NCBI GenBank assembly: GCA_015956445.1
Contig: WIUZ02000003.1
Location: 248,001 to 312,000 of the forward strand
Length of the DNA: 64,000 nt
From: Thelephora terrestris
Lineage: Eukaryota; Basidiomycota; Agaricomycetes; Thelephorales; Thelephoraceae
Direction of reading: 5' to 3'
Made by a program: the position numbers and the translations under genes. Under the pieces are notes generated by a model. It ran no database searches. It was not told the DNA's origin and was given only the letters and a program-made list of their open reading frames with translations. Below are positions 22,319 to 33,696 of the stretch, piece by piece. Position 1 is the stretch's first letter. The number at the start of each line of letters is the position of its first letter.

Positions 22319-23698
22319 CACTGGGGGCAGGGGCACCTGGAATCGGTGATTACATCTTGATTACACTGGGGGCAAGGGGTGGTGTTCTGGTCCAGAACAT
22401 TGCAAGTTCATTGCAAGGAAATGGATGATGTACCTGGCAAAGACCAACCCAGAACATCACAAACACATTCTGAAATTTCCAGGCCAATTTCCTTGCAGTG
22501 TTCTGGGACAGAAAATGGTCAGTACATTTACAGTGTTCCAGTGATGTTCCCATTAGGTAAGCCATGGGTACATTCAGAATTTTCCCAAAGAAAGTAACCT
22601 TGACATCAACGATTGGCACATTTACAATGTTCCTGGTCAGGAAAATTCAAAATGCACCCAAACAGTGTTTTTGCAGTGTTCTGGGTTGGTAAATTCAGAA
22701 TGTACTGGTGCCGTCGACTGCGATGTACTGAGTTTGGCAAACATCAGGAACACTGCAGGAACACTGCAAGGAAACTGGAAAAACTGGGAACATCACAAGT
22801 TCATTCAAAATTTTCCCAGTTTTTCCAGTTTCCTTGCAGTGTTCCTGCAGTGTTCCTGATGTTTGCCAAACTCAGTACATCGCAGTCGACGGCACCAGTA
22901 CATTCTGAATTTACCAACCCAGAACACTGCAAAAACACTGTTTGGGTGCATTTTGAATTTTCCTGACCAGGAACATTGTAAATGTGCCAATCGTTGATGT
23001 CAAGGTTACTTTCTTTGGGAAAATTCTGAATGTACCCATGGCTTACCTAATGGGAACATCACTGGAACACTGTAAATGTACTGACCATTTTCTGTCCCAG
23101 AACACTGCAAGGAAATTGGCCTGGAAATTTCAGAATGTGTTTGTGATGTTCTGGGTTGGTCTTTGCCAGGTACATCGTCCATTTCCTTGCAATGAACTTG
23201 CAATGTTCTGGACCAGAACACCACCCCTTGCCCCCAGTGTTACATGGTGAGTTCATGTGCACTCTCCAATAATTGTAATCGCCGATTCCAGGTTGATTAC
23301 ATTTCAAATGTTACCTTGACATGTAATTCAACTGTTGCCACCAACTCCATTTGAAATTTCCTCAAGATGTTCCCAAGCAATGTTTCCTGAATGTGCCCAG
23401 TGGGTACATTGTGAAAACATCTCATGTTTTTGTGCGCATTTAGATTACATCTCGGACGATTGAAGAACATACTGATTACATTGCAGTATCATTTTTGCTG
23501 ACAGGTCAAAAACATCCCAGAAACATTTGTTGAGAACATTTCAAATGGAATTGGTGAAAATTGGTTGTATTACATGTCAAGGTAACATTTGAGATGTAAT
23601 CAACCTGGAATCGGCGATTACAATTATTGGAAAGTGCACATGAACTCACCATGTAATCAAGATGTAATCACCGATTCCAGGTGCCCCTGCCCCCAGTG
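22319..23698. mobile_element. Foldback (MITE-like) DNA element with CACTG ends, TSD ATA
   Basis: The ends CACTGGGGGCAGGGGCACC and their exact inverse bound the unit; the 3-bp duplication ATA lies at 22316-22318 and 23699-23701. CACTG ends with a 3-bp duplication fit the CACTA/CMC group. The arms pair over nearly the whole original length of about 500 bases (22319-22363 plus 23240-23440 against 23500-23698). There is no coding capacity. It lies in the Plavaka gene and hosts a second element at 22364. A CMC transposase such as Plavaka is a plausible driver; this is inference. Confidence 0.85.
22364..23239. mobile_element. Near-perfect 876-bp palindromic element nested in the foldback element, TSD TTA
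   Basis: Ends CACTGGGGGCAAGGGGTGG and its inverse, with duplication TTA (22361-22363 and 23240-23242). The two 437-bp arms are almost identical inverse copies around 22801; frames read from either strand give the same peptides with one visible difference. Reading frames here are shadows of the palindrome. Such a unit would extrude a long hairpin in DNA or RNA. Confidence 0.88.
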
Positions 23699-24598
23699 AT
23701 ACCCGTGTTTACCGAGAAAGACCGCAACAAGCTCCACATTTCCGAGGATCGCCTTGAACACCGCTACAGTATGAACATCTATCATACCACGTATGACCTC
23801 AGGCGGGGCAAGGACAGGGTCAATATGAAGAATCGTTCGCACGTGATGACACTCTCACAGGACGGCCACCATCCGTACGCCTACGCTAAAGTTCTTGCAA
23901 TATTTAGAGCCAACGATGTCAGACGAGGCCCGGATGGACATCCTCTGGGTCTGCTGGTTCAAAGTTGACAAGACCCTCCGGGCCAGGTGGAAAGCCAAGC
24001 GGCTGTATCGACTGAAGTTTGACCCGTCCATCGAGGACGGTGCGTTTGGTTTCCTCAACCCAGACGACATTATCCGTGGTTCCCATCTTATCCCCAGTTT
24101 CACTCTTGGACTTCAGGCTCACTCCTCGACCAGTCCAGCAAGTGCGTGGGACCCCAAGAAGGAGTTCGACTGGGCTGCTTACTACGTCAATCAGTGAGTA
24201 CATGTGTCATAGCTACAAAACCTCCAGTGTTCTCATCATCTACTAGATTTGTCGATCGCGACATGTTCATGCGATATAGAGGAGGTGGCATCGGCCACAA
24301 ATACATGTGAGAGGTCAAGACCAAACATGAGAACATGTGGCGGGAACGTTTGCACAGGAAGCAACTCGGCCCTGCGCCCCGTCCCCTTCAAGCCAATGAC
24401 AAAATTTTATGTGACAGCGGCGATGAACCCGAGGACCCCACGACCGAGAGCCTGCCCTCCAACACTGAAGGCGAAGAATCAGATGATGAAGACCGCAATG
24501 ACTCTGAAGTGAGCTCTGGTGGTGACAAAGGGGATGATGATTCGGATGAGATCATGTCCGAGGGTGGTCATGAGTCCTACGGCTTGGCAGACCCTTGA
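23699..24598 (+). pseudogene. Plavaka transposase, C-terminal segment
   Basis: After the foldback element the frame resumes (FTEKDRNKLHISEDRLEHRYSMNIYHTTYDLRRGKDR). The frame changes near 23920, then comes MDILWVCWFKVDKT, an intron at 24195-24247, and the family's terminal signature FVDRDMFMRYRGGGIGHKYM. A TGA follows directly; beyond it the same frame holds the usual acidic tail (EGEESDDEDRNDSE) to a stop at 24596-24598. The segment is broken by at least these two changes. Confidence 0.8.
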
Positions 24599-24789
24599 GA
24601 AGCACTGCAGTACTGTATCACGCTACGATAGTCCAAGACCTCAATACAAACAGTCAATTCAATCCATTTTTTGTCTCGAAATACAGGTTACATAAAAAAC
24701 ATATTCAATACAGGTGCGCGATTGTTTTCTTGTCCTAAAGGTGGGTTTAGTGCCCAGCGACCAGCTTATTCTGCCGCCGCATGACGGAT

Positions 24790-25331
24790 TCACCCAAGCA
24801 TGTTGTCAAGCCTTACGTCCTCTGATTCAAGGACACCATCCCGTTGCTGATGCGGGTCTCCAACGAGGTCGAACATGTGAACCCCGACAAGGTTCATTAG
24901 TGCAAAGTATGCACTCCTAATTTAACGAGTAGGTAGTAAGTTTCAAAGCTTCAGTTAGGGTAGTATGTGCACCTGTACTCTTCGCAGAGGATGCACTCAA
25001 CCTCATAGTGGGTTCTCAGCTTGACCGCATTCATCATTTCAGGTGGAGCATTTCCCAGATTCCTACGAATCTGAGCTGCCACCTCTACCTTTAGCCGTCT
25101 ATCACGGGCCAAACACCCATTGAAGACGAGGTTGCGGGTTGCGGGTGCGAAAACATCCATAACCGCTTCGAAATATGAATACCTGTCATAGAGTAGTGTC
25201 ATGTCACGATTGCATTCGATAATCAATCAAACGTACTGATATAGCTTGCGAAGGGTCTTTCGGTCCTTGAAATCACTCTGGGGAGTGCGTGGAATGAATT
25301 GGAAGGGGGGCTGGTATGTTTGGTCTGCCAT
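24790..25331 (-). CDS. Small protein of unknown family, paralog A (143 aa, 3 exons)
   Basis: Exons 25331-25237, 25182-24973 and 24916-24790; the introns are GT..AG and all phases close. The protein begins MADQTYQPPFQFIPRTP and has a helical middle (YSYFEAVMDVFAPATRNLVF ... EVECILCEEYR) and an end with FALMNLVGVHMFDLVGD. It is clearly related to the next gene: same three-exon plan, and exon 2 is 210 bases in both. It lies tail-to-tail with the Plavaka gene. I do not recognise a domain. It could be an accessory gene of the transposon or a host gene. Confidence 0.65.
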
Positions 25332-25601
25332 GGTGGTTGAAATTACGGCAAGGGGTTCAAGTCGCTCGAGATTGAGCAATATCATGTGTTATTTATATTT
25401 GCGACAGACAGCTGTACAGTACTAGCTACACCCTCGTCTGGAGAGATCTGGAGGAAGCATGATTTACATAAAAAACATACAAAATAAACATACCGGATAC
25501 GACCGCGCAGTCGAAAATGAATCCATTTTTTAGTCTCAAAATACGATTTACATAAAAAACATACAAAAAAACATATCGGCTAGTCAATATACCCAGTTCG
25601 T

Positions 25602-26197
25602 TCACGTGTGCATGCCCGCTGCTTGAGCAAGGAACAAAAACATGTCTGCCTCACTCTCTTCTTTGGTTGCCTTGTGGCCGTCTTTTTTGCCAAGGTGGTC
25701 TCCGGCGACGTCAAAGAACGGCATGCCGATGGCTTTGATGAGTGCCTCGTACGCTTCCCTAGGAACATGCCGAGTCAGTCTGGGTGAACGTTACATAAAT
25801 TAAAAACTTACAGGTACTGTTCGCTTAAGTAATAACTCAGCTCGAGCTGAGTGAAGGTGTTGATCATCATCGCGTATTCCGGGTCGGCGTCTTCCACATT
25901 CTCTTTGATGGTGGCTTCCGCCGCCACATTGAGTGTGTTGAGGAGTTCTCGGCAATGTTCCAAGATCAAGGTCCGGACTCTTGGCGTGCAAACCCTGGAG
26001 ACCACGTCAAAATAGGTGTTCCTGATGGGAAGCGCTGTCAGGTATGACATTCAATTGAGTAATTGATGGCAGACTCACTGGTGTTGGCCTTGAAGCCTCG
26101 CTTGCTCCAGGTATTTTTCCTCCAGGCGGGGGGGCATCCACTGGAAGGGGGAATCGTGGGTAGGGTGGAAATGAATGGTGAAGGGGAGTCCCGGCAT
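25602..26197 (-). CDS. Small protein of unknown family, paralog B (161 aa, 3 exons)
   Basis: Exons 26197-26079, 26021-25812 and 25758-25602; introns GT..AG, phases close. It begins MPGLPFTIHFHPTHDSPFQW. The middle (NTYFDVVSRVCTPRVRTLIL ... ELSYYLSEQYL) and the end (YEALIKAIGMPFFDVAGD) align along their length with paralog A. A longer C-terminal tail (KKDGHKATKEESEADMFLF) is present only here. The two genes form an 860-base tandem duplication that includes their downstream flanks. Function unknown. Confidence 0.65.
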
Positions 26198-26996
26198 TTT
26201 TGTAGGGGAAATGGGAAGGCGGTCGCACTCAGGCTTGTGTTGGTATCTCATGTTTTATTAATTATATATGTGTGACTACGCGTGACCTACTACTGTACAG
26301 TTGAGGCCCAACCACCCTCGACTGGGAAGGTCTGCAGGGCGTGCGCCAGATATGGCCACGTTTCACGTGATCTGGGCTGGCAGACCCTCCGGTCACACTT
26401 GGGTCACACCAAGGGTTGAACCGGTCCCTCGTCGAATTGAGATCTGCGGGGCGCGCGCAGCATCTTGGTTCATCAGGCCTGATCTGGCCCGGCATTCGCC
26501 GTCTTGCCAGATCCAGCTGGGACGAGTTTGCTGATGTTCGTGTTGAGTATTCCATCTCTCATCACCCCTGAAGCAGTCCTTGTTTTTGAGTGGTTAGCTT
26601 GACTGCTTGCTCGGCCGGTCCTTTGACGAGCAAACTGAACCAACTCAAGCACCCTCCAGCACCCACAAAACTCCATACCCGGCAAGACCCTACACCTTAG
26701 GCAAGCATGCCCGAGACCACAACTGGTTGGGCTTCCCACATATCTCAGCAGTTGCGCGCAGCTAAGAAAACCCTCCCAGATGTGATTGCCAACCTAAACA
26801 GTGACCCAAAGTGAGTCGGCAGTGCTGGAACATGCAACGGCAGATAACTGAGGTCCAAGCATCGCAGCGTCATGAAGTGTCTTATTGAGGCTGAGGTTGG
26901 ACCAACAAACAAGCTTCATTTGTATATTGTCGCTCACATATGTGACGTTCTAGGCCGAAATCCTCGAGTGAGACATTTCTGAGATCACTACCTTAC

Positions 26997-29900
26997 TGTC
27001 AGGAACATGGTATTTTTAAACTTTTTATAACACGCTCTTTCTTCGAACTCTTCTTACCACTTCTTATGTTTTGAATGCTTCACACTCCTTATCCTTCACA
27101 CCTATCATTCGAAACACACACACGCGCGTACTATTCCCAGCGAATCCACAACGAGCTATACAAAGTGCTACCCAAGTCCATCAAAAGTCGACTCTATCTA
27201 CGGCAGGCCTCATGGTCATCAATCGTACATCCCGGAGATCATAGTGCTGGCCCCTCCTCGCAAGGACCTCCCCGAACATGGCGTCACCATCTTCGGCACT
27301 CAGCTGAACGATGAGTTCAAGCCGATAGGAAGAGATGCCTTCGAGCGGACCGATCAGCCTCCCAGATGTCACCGAACTTTGGAACACCTGGTCCCACATC
27401 TCCATCACCGGGTGACTGCTCGGCAGCACTATCGACGTAGTCGGCGAGCGACCCTCCGTCTCCCTCGTCAGACCCCTGGGTGGGATCCTGTCTTGCGAGT
27501 CGAAGCTGGTGGCGAAGCTGGATCTCCGACTCAACCTGTCGGTAGGGACGGTTGACCCGATAGCGGAACTTTCGTTCCCCATCTCGACCAGACTGGTCAC
27601 CATCCGACTCAACTGGACGCGGGTATGGATTAGCCGATGGAGCCATGCGATGAGCAACACGGCGTCGAGAGCGTTTGCAACGCTGCCCTGTTGTCACCGG
27701 ACGTACCTCAATGGCCCTCAGAACATCTTCGGCCCGGTCGACTTCCATGACCTCATCCTCGATCTTGATCAGCTGACTGACCGGCTGCAACGGGCAGCGC
27801 CAACAGTTCTCCTTGTCGGACTCAGCCAACGTGGAAGCCGGAGCCGGAGTCGGAACGGGAACCGCGTTCTCGATCGGAGGTGTCGCATAGGACGACGGGT
27901 TAGGCGATGGGAGTACCACCTCGTCGGCGTACTCCAGCTCGAACGGAACGTCGGCGGTCCCCTGACCGACCAACTTCGGAACCTCCTTACAGTTGCAGGT
28001 CTTGTCCTGCAAGGACGCGACCTGGGCAGTCAACACGGCCACCACGTCTTCGAGCTGTTCCGTCTAGAAGAAGTGTCAGCTTTCCTCATTTCGCTTTTCG
28101 AGATGAGGAAAGCTACCTTTTCATCTCTCCTGGCCAGCGCCCCCTTGATGTTGTTGTCCCTGACCTTCAGCCCGGCGACCAACTCTTGATGGTTGGCAAC
28201 CATCGCCTCCAACGCCTCGTTTGTCCCCTGCTGGAAGGCGGCCAGAGTCTCCTTCATCAGAAGACCCTCCGCCGACAGACGTAGGACGTCTGCCTTCGCC
28301 TCCTTCACCTCGCGCTCCAAACGTTCAACCTAGGCAGTTTGATTAGTCGAGAGTCATACTCGAATATTCAAACAGAGAACCTACCCGGCTCTCTCCCTCC
28401 CGAACGAGCGACCACAATAACGAGGTGGCGGCAGTGGCATGGCGGACGGCCCGAGGAACGGTTGCCCCATGCTCCAACAGGTCCTGATCGTAGATCCCTC
28501 TCTGAAGGGTGTACCAGAGCTCCTTTTTGATGGAATGCTCCAGTTCCCCAAACCTACCCCTCATCCGGAAGTTCACCTTCTCGGCGATCATGGTACGGAC
28601 CCAGAGCTCATCGTCCCAGGTCAACCCCACCAAGTGCGGGATCGTTTCCCTGAGACGTTCGGCGTCCACCTGCTGGACGACCTCCAAGATCTAGAAGCCG
28701 TTAGATGGACATCAACGCCAAAAGAACGTAACCGCTACCTAGAGGAAGGCGTTAGTGCAAATACACGAAGCTCTAGACCTCCCCCATACCTGGTCATCCG
28801 TGGTATAGGGAGTTCCTGCCTCACTGGCATAGGTCTTGCTGTTGGCGGCACGGCGGTCGATACGGGAAATGGTGGAGATGCCGTTGGCGACCTTGTAGGT
28901 ATGATTGTTTGGGAAAGACATGTTGGTAAGATGTGGGGAAGTTGCTGGTGTTGCTGATCAAGGATGGCTCCAAGAAGACGTCCTTCTTATAGCCTAGATT
29001 GGTGATCCTTCACGTGACCTACCTCGACGAACCTCATTGGTCCGGGTCACATCAACTTCCGCCCCTGTACCATCATCGTTGGCTTACTACATCAAGCTGA
29101 CACCTCGGCCCGCGGGACGGCCTTGGAAGAACTTTGTTCCGGAACGCCTAGAACGCGCGCGCACTAAAAATAGGTCTCAAGACCCTGATGACCCCTTTAT
29201 GACATCACGAACCCCTTTTTACGACCCCTCATGACCTTACGATTACGATCAACCCTGGACCCTGATCACACACGTGGACAGTCACATCACAGTCTCCTAA
29301 CCGGAGGAAGGAATCGCCGTTATTCGGAAGGAGTGCCTTAGACTCCTTTTGTTTAGCTCAGCGAATGTGGAGTAGCCGTTAGCGTGAAACACCGGCGAAT
29401 CTGTAATCCCTTATGTCCCATGAGTCTAGGCCCACGCTCCTCATGTTCGGACGCACGATAAGGTTGCCACTAGTCCGTGATGCTGTTACCGCCTACAGAC
29501 AACAAGGGATGCTGTATGGTCTCTATCTTTGGCCTCTCCAAAGGAAGCATCCAAGAAGATTTTCACCTAGCCCTTGGGTGTGATCCCCAGGTACGAACTT
29601 TTATGACCCCATGCCCCTCTTTCTTTTAGGACTAGTGTTATCTTTACCCCTATGTTTCATGCGGACATTCCTTATCTTTTATGCAATCCTTCACACGCTA
29701 GTAAGGCCCTTTGTCCTTTATTCTCCCACGTGTCATATTTGTTCGCTTCCCTTACTTAGCGTTCTCACACTCCTTATCTCCCTTTGTTCGGACTTGATAA
29801 GGGTATATTAGGGTATTGACATCATGGCCACTCCTTTAGTATAAGTAGCAACTGTGGCTGTATCGTAGTACCTTAGTTTTGTTACCTCAGGAAATCCTCT

Positions 29901-30293
29901 GCCCTTCTCAGCCCAGTTGCAGTTAAGGACAAGTCAGAGTTTCTTGTTTGATCCAAGACATCCCCCATCTGCTCTCCCTCCCGCTCTGCGCGTCAACTGC
30001 GCCTCGTAACTATAGAACCCCAGCGTTCACATTAGAACACCTCGAGCGTCCAGTCGATCACCTGGTGGAGTCATCAATCCTGTTGTAGAGATAAACCCTT
30101 GCTTGTTAAACCAAACGAAGTACGGTTTAGGTTGGGTTTCTCTTTAGGATTTCGACCTGACTTGTAGTGACCTCGGACAACCTACCGGAAGAATAGAGAC
30201 GTGATCGTTCTCTCACAAGCTAGTTGGACTAGTGAGTACTCTGCGGAGTCGGCTCAGTGCACTGGTAGTTGTTGGGGTAGAGTGGCCCTGACA
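26997..30293. mobile_element. TG..CA unit copy 2 (3297 bp) with 5-bp target duplication CTTAC
   Basis: Same family as 18227-21578: begins TGTCAGGAACATGG and ends GTGGCCCTGACA. The duplication CTTAC lies at 26992-26996 and 30294-30298, and its removal leaves the F-box exon continuous (ITTL then LRSWKNEF). The right 1.3 kb, including the right-facing TATA box (about 29838), is nearly identical to copy 1. The left 2 kb with the gene is clearly more diverged. No gag or pol. Confidence 0.87.
27317..28921 (-). CDS. Coiled-coil protein gene inside TG..CA unit copy 2 (about 465 aa)
   Basis: Four exons (28921-28790, 28690-28385, 28329-28117, 28063-27317) with GT..AG introns whose phases all close, and a TATA box on the minus strand near 28984-28990. 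Modules: leader; helical module (ETIPHLVGLTWDDELWVR); coiled coil (VKEAKADVLRLSAEGLLMKE ... NHQELVAGL); second short coil (TEQLEDVVAVLTAQVASLQ); Pro/Ser-rich acidic region (EYADEVVLPSPNPSSYATPP, KIEDEVMEVDRAED) with a basic CKRSRRR patch; conserved C-terminus (FGDIWEADRSARRHLFLSA). No domain recognised. Open and intact as it stands. It might be a Gag-like or regulatory protein of the element; that is inference. Confidence 0.7.
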
Positions 30294-31462
30294 CTTACTT
30301 CGCTCCTGGAAGAACGAATTCACTCCGATCAATTGGATCCCTCCTGAGATCCTTACTACCATTCCACACTTCTTGTATAGCTGCTACAGATACCGAGTTA
30401 CAATTGTGCTGACTCACGTGTGTCGGGCTTGGAGGGAGATCTTCATATCGCGTCCATCTTTGTGGACAGATCTGTGTTGGAAGGGCGCGGAGAAGGCTCG
30501 GACATACATTGAACGCTCAAAATCATCCCCCGTCAATGTGACGTTGTCCCTGGATGGGAAGCTATCTCCCCACCATATTTTCTTCCAGGTCATTCCCCGT
30601 ACAACTGGTCGGCTTAAATCCCTGACCATGCATGGACCTTCTGAATACCTGAAGGATGTTGCCGATCACTTGTCTAATCCCGAGCCCCTTCTCGAATGGT
30701 TGGAGATGAATCAATTCACCACTCCAATATCTGGGCTTTTTGCCGGAGACCTCTCCTCACTTCGCAATTTGCGCCTCTCGCATCTTAACATTGAGTTGTC
30801 ATGGAGGAATATGACTAACCTCACATCAGTTAGATTACACACAATCTCGCCACCGATCCCTGTTGCTCAGCTCCTCAACTGCTTTGAAGGCGCTCCTCTC
30901 CTTCGCACAATCAGACTCACCGACACAATCTCAACCTCTGATAGTCAAGATGATCGGTTGGTGTTGCTGGCAAGCCTGAAGACAATGAAGATCAATGGGG
31001 GTGCCCCATGTGCACCCTTGCTCGACCGCCTTTTGATTCCAGTTGGTGTGAAATTGGAAATAACATCCAACTCATTTGATCCCAGTTACGATAACATCTT
31101 TCCCGCATCCCCCGCCAACCTCAGGAACCTCTCAGACTTCACAAAGGTTCATTTAGAGTTCAAATCTGGCCTTTCGAGTGCAAGATTTCGCGGGCCAAAC
31201 AGGGAACTCCTCGTGACTTCAGAACTTCCCAACGCCGACATCTCGACGGTGCTGGAATACTTCAACCGACTTGACTCTTCTGCAACTGGCTGGTTAACTA
31301 TTGTCGGTGGCGGTCCCCCGCAGGCCAATGTTGCCTATCGAGTTCTCCGATCAATGGAATACCTATACACCCTCAGGATCTATAAAGGCGAACGCCAGTT
31401 CACTTTCATCGATTGCTTGACCCCCCAACCATGGCCGGCCGATGTCAGGGTTGTGGGCCTGC

Positions 31463-31966
31463 TTACTGTCTGTGGGGCGCTAGAGGATTAGCGACTGGGT
31501 GAGGAGTGTCGGGTCGAGTTTTGAAGGGGGTTCCGGGTGTGGGGGTGAGAAGAGGAGGAATATCAAGAGCGAGTGGTGACTCGGTTTGATAAGGGTGGAC
31601 GGGCCAGTGGTAGTCTTGGCAGAACTGACTTAATTGCTGCACGAATGGTTCGAAGTCTTGATGACTGAGCTGTTCGAAGTTGACTAGGTATTCTATAACC
31701 GAATAAGGTAATTCAGTTGGAATCTCCCACCAAAGAACGATGATAGCGGGGGAGTGAGTGTGAACATTAGTAGTAAGATGGACTCGAGGAGAGGGGAAGT
31801 AGAAAGCGGGGCTTATGCTGAAGTATACGGTCGCGAGGACACTTTCAGTGAAGTCCGAGTTCCAAAGGAACTGATGGTCTGCTCCTAGAAGAAAAGGAGG
31901 GGTGGTGACTCCCGCGTCGAGGGCGGCGAACGGTGAACTGCTACTATCCGGGTGGAGTCGGGACAC
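31463..31966 (-). CDS. Open frame at the left end of TG..CA unit copy 3
   Basis: A 167-codon frame downstream of the left-facing TATA box. It ends 20 bases from the terminus of the unit. Its content looks protein-like in the middle (IPTELPYSVIEYLVNFEQLS, QDYHWPVHPYQTES) and Pro/Thr-rich at the end (LLTPTPGTPFKTRPDTPH). The start is unclear because no ATG is suitably placed, so an upstream exon is possible. No domain recognised. Confidence 0.35.
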   Translation of the reverse strand: MSRLHPDSSSSPFAALDAGVTTPPFLLGADHQFLWNSDFTESVLATVYFSISPAFYFPSPRVHLTTNVHTHSPAIIVLWWEIPTELPYSVIEYLVNFEQLSHQDFEPFVQQLSQFCQDYHWPVHPYQTESPLALDIPPLLTPTPGTPFKTRPDTPHPVANPLAPHRQ

Positions 31967-33696
31967 GACCAGAATAGCAGAAGTGGGGGTGAGGGGTCAC
32001 CGGTTGTGCAGAGGTCGGGAAGGGGAGAGAAGCTAGACAGAGGAGAGGGAACCACGGTAGGTCGCGACGTTGTCGGGACGAGAAGGGAGAACTCCGTACT
32101 AGCAAACTCCTGCTAGACGATGACGATGGGCTAGGGGGCTAGTGGACGATGGGCTAGTAGGCTAGGGGTCTATTGGAACTATGGGGCTAGTGGAATCGAT
32201 GTCAGAGCGAGGAGCTGGAGGTTTTCGATGGTCAGGTCGTTCAGGCAGAAGGGAGAAGAGGTGTGAAGAGGCCCGGGGGTTTCTTGTTCGTTCAACTAGC
32301 TAGTACAGGGTATTTATAGGTAGGGACAGTGCGATCTACGCGAAAGAGATGGGAAAAGTAGCGAACAAATGGAGAAACGGTGGGAGAATAAGAACAGGTA
32401 GATAGAAAGGGATAAACGAGAGTCCGACGCAGGGTAGGGAGACAAACGGTTCATCGGGAGGCCGGAACGAGGCCGGGACAGGTCTTACCGAGAGGATGGA
32501 GTGATCGTGAGAAACAGAGCCAAAAGGGGAAGTCTACGGGTTCAAGATCAAAAGATCGTAACCGGGCGGGAGAGCGGGAGCAGTTGAAGATGATTGGCGA
32601 GCGAGAAGGAACGAGTCGACACGTGTCTAGACTGCAGGGAACCGGACCGAGGGAGGGGACGCGTCATCTCGACGGGATAAGGGATCGGGAGACATCGGCC
32701 GATCACACATCACGTGCCATTCGGGAAGGACGGCCACAGAGGTGGAAGCAGCGTGCGATGACGCACGTTGAAGGGATCGCGGGAACGGCTCGATGATCGG
32801 GACGTCAAGCGGGCGTGACCTCCCGTGACCGATCGAGGGGCCGTCGGTTCGCGTAGGGGGTTTCGTCAAGATAGACGGGATAGGAGCTGGGACTGGAGCT
32901 TAAGTCGAAGCTCACGCGAATAGACGGCGGGTCAACGGACAATAGTAGGGGAAATGAGTGAGTAAACTGGATGTTCGGTTTACTTGGAGACTTCTAATGA
33001 GTTTATACTCCCAGATAGATCTCCTTGCGTCGGGGACGACGGGTCGTTGAATAGGACTAGTGGAGGGGAAGGGGTTAGGAGCACTGAACATACACTGGCA
33101 GGAGAATTCCTGCTTGAATGAGTCAGAAAGAGTAAGACGTGAGGAGGATTCCTCGGCTTACTTTGTTTATTTTTTTAGTTATGAGTAGAGGAGTACAGAA
33201 GAGATTGAGAATGGGGAAAAGAAAGGAGCGATCGCTCTTCCTTATATACCCAGTCCTCTACAGGAGTCATAATTCTACAACGAACCAAACAGGGATCAAC
33301 ATGGTCTGTGCGTAGTTTAGGGTAGGTCCAATGAGTCAGAAGGAGGGAACTTAGGACGACAGATGGTAATTACTAATGCGGGAACAATAGAGGTATGGAC
33401 TGATGGAAGTATTAGGGGGTTTCTTGTGTTTCATGGTAGTAATAGAAGCGTGGTGGGGATTTCCCATGATCAAAGGGGATTTCTCAGGTTTTGATGGGAT
33501 CGTGATTGGGGTTAAGGATTCGTTTTCCTAATTGGGTTTTTTAATGAGTGATGGTTTGTTGTTTTCCCCTTTCGGTTTCCTATTGACTTGGTCGTATATA
33601 ATCTAGGGGAATTATTGGTTCTTTCCTCCCATCGTCTCTTTTCCCTTCCCACCAACATTACCACAACTTCCCCTCTCAAACCACCCTTTTACCCCT

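Larger units (their letters stand above)
15674..24598 (+). mobile_element. Plavaka-type DNA transposon, coding core, with nested insertions
   Basis: The span covers a Plavaka (CMC/EnSpm-related) transposase gene in three segments, split by a 3.35 kb TG..CA unit and a 1.38 kb foldback element. Terminal inverted repeats were not found, so the true element is larger than given. The gene carries in-frame stops (16206-16208 and one just after the GHKYM motif near 24307) and an apparent frame change near 23920, so it is inactive. Confidence 0.8.
24655..26340. repeat. Tandem duplication, two units of about 860 bp
   Basis: The downstream flanks share the words aatccatttttt(a)gtctc and ttacataaaaaacata at 24658-24705 and 25514-25566; a third partial copy of the second word lies at 25461-25497. 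The upstream flanks share ctgtacagt followed by accctcg (25411-25440 and 26292-26320). The paralogous small genes lie between. Divergence is substantial, so the duplication is old. Confidence 0.6.

Noticed and set aside
22613-22990. Frames encoding the same peptides on both strands in the foldback element
   Set aside because: They are a direct result of the palindrome; no coding signal.
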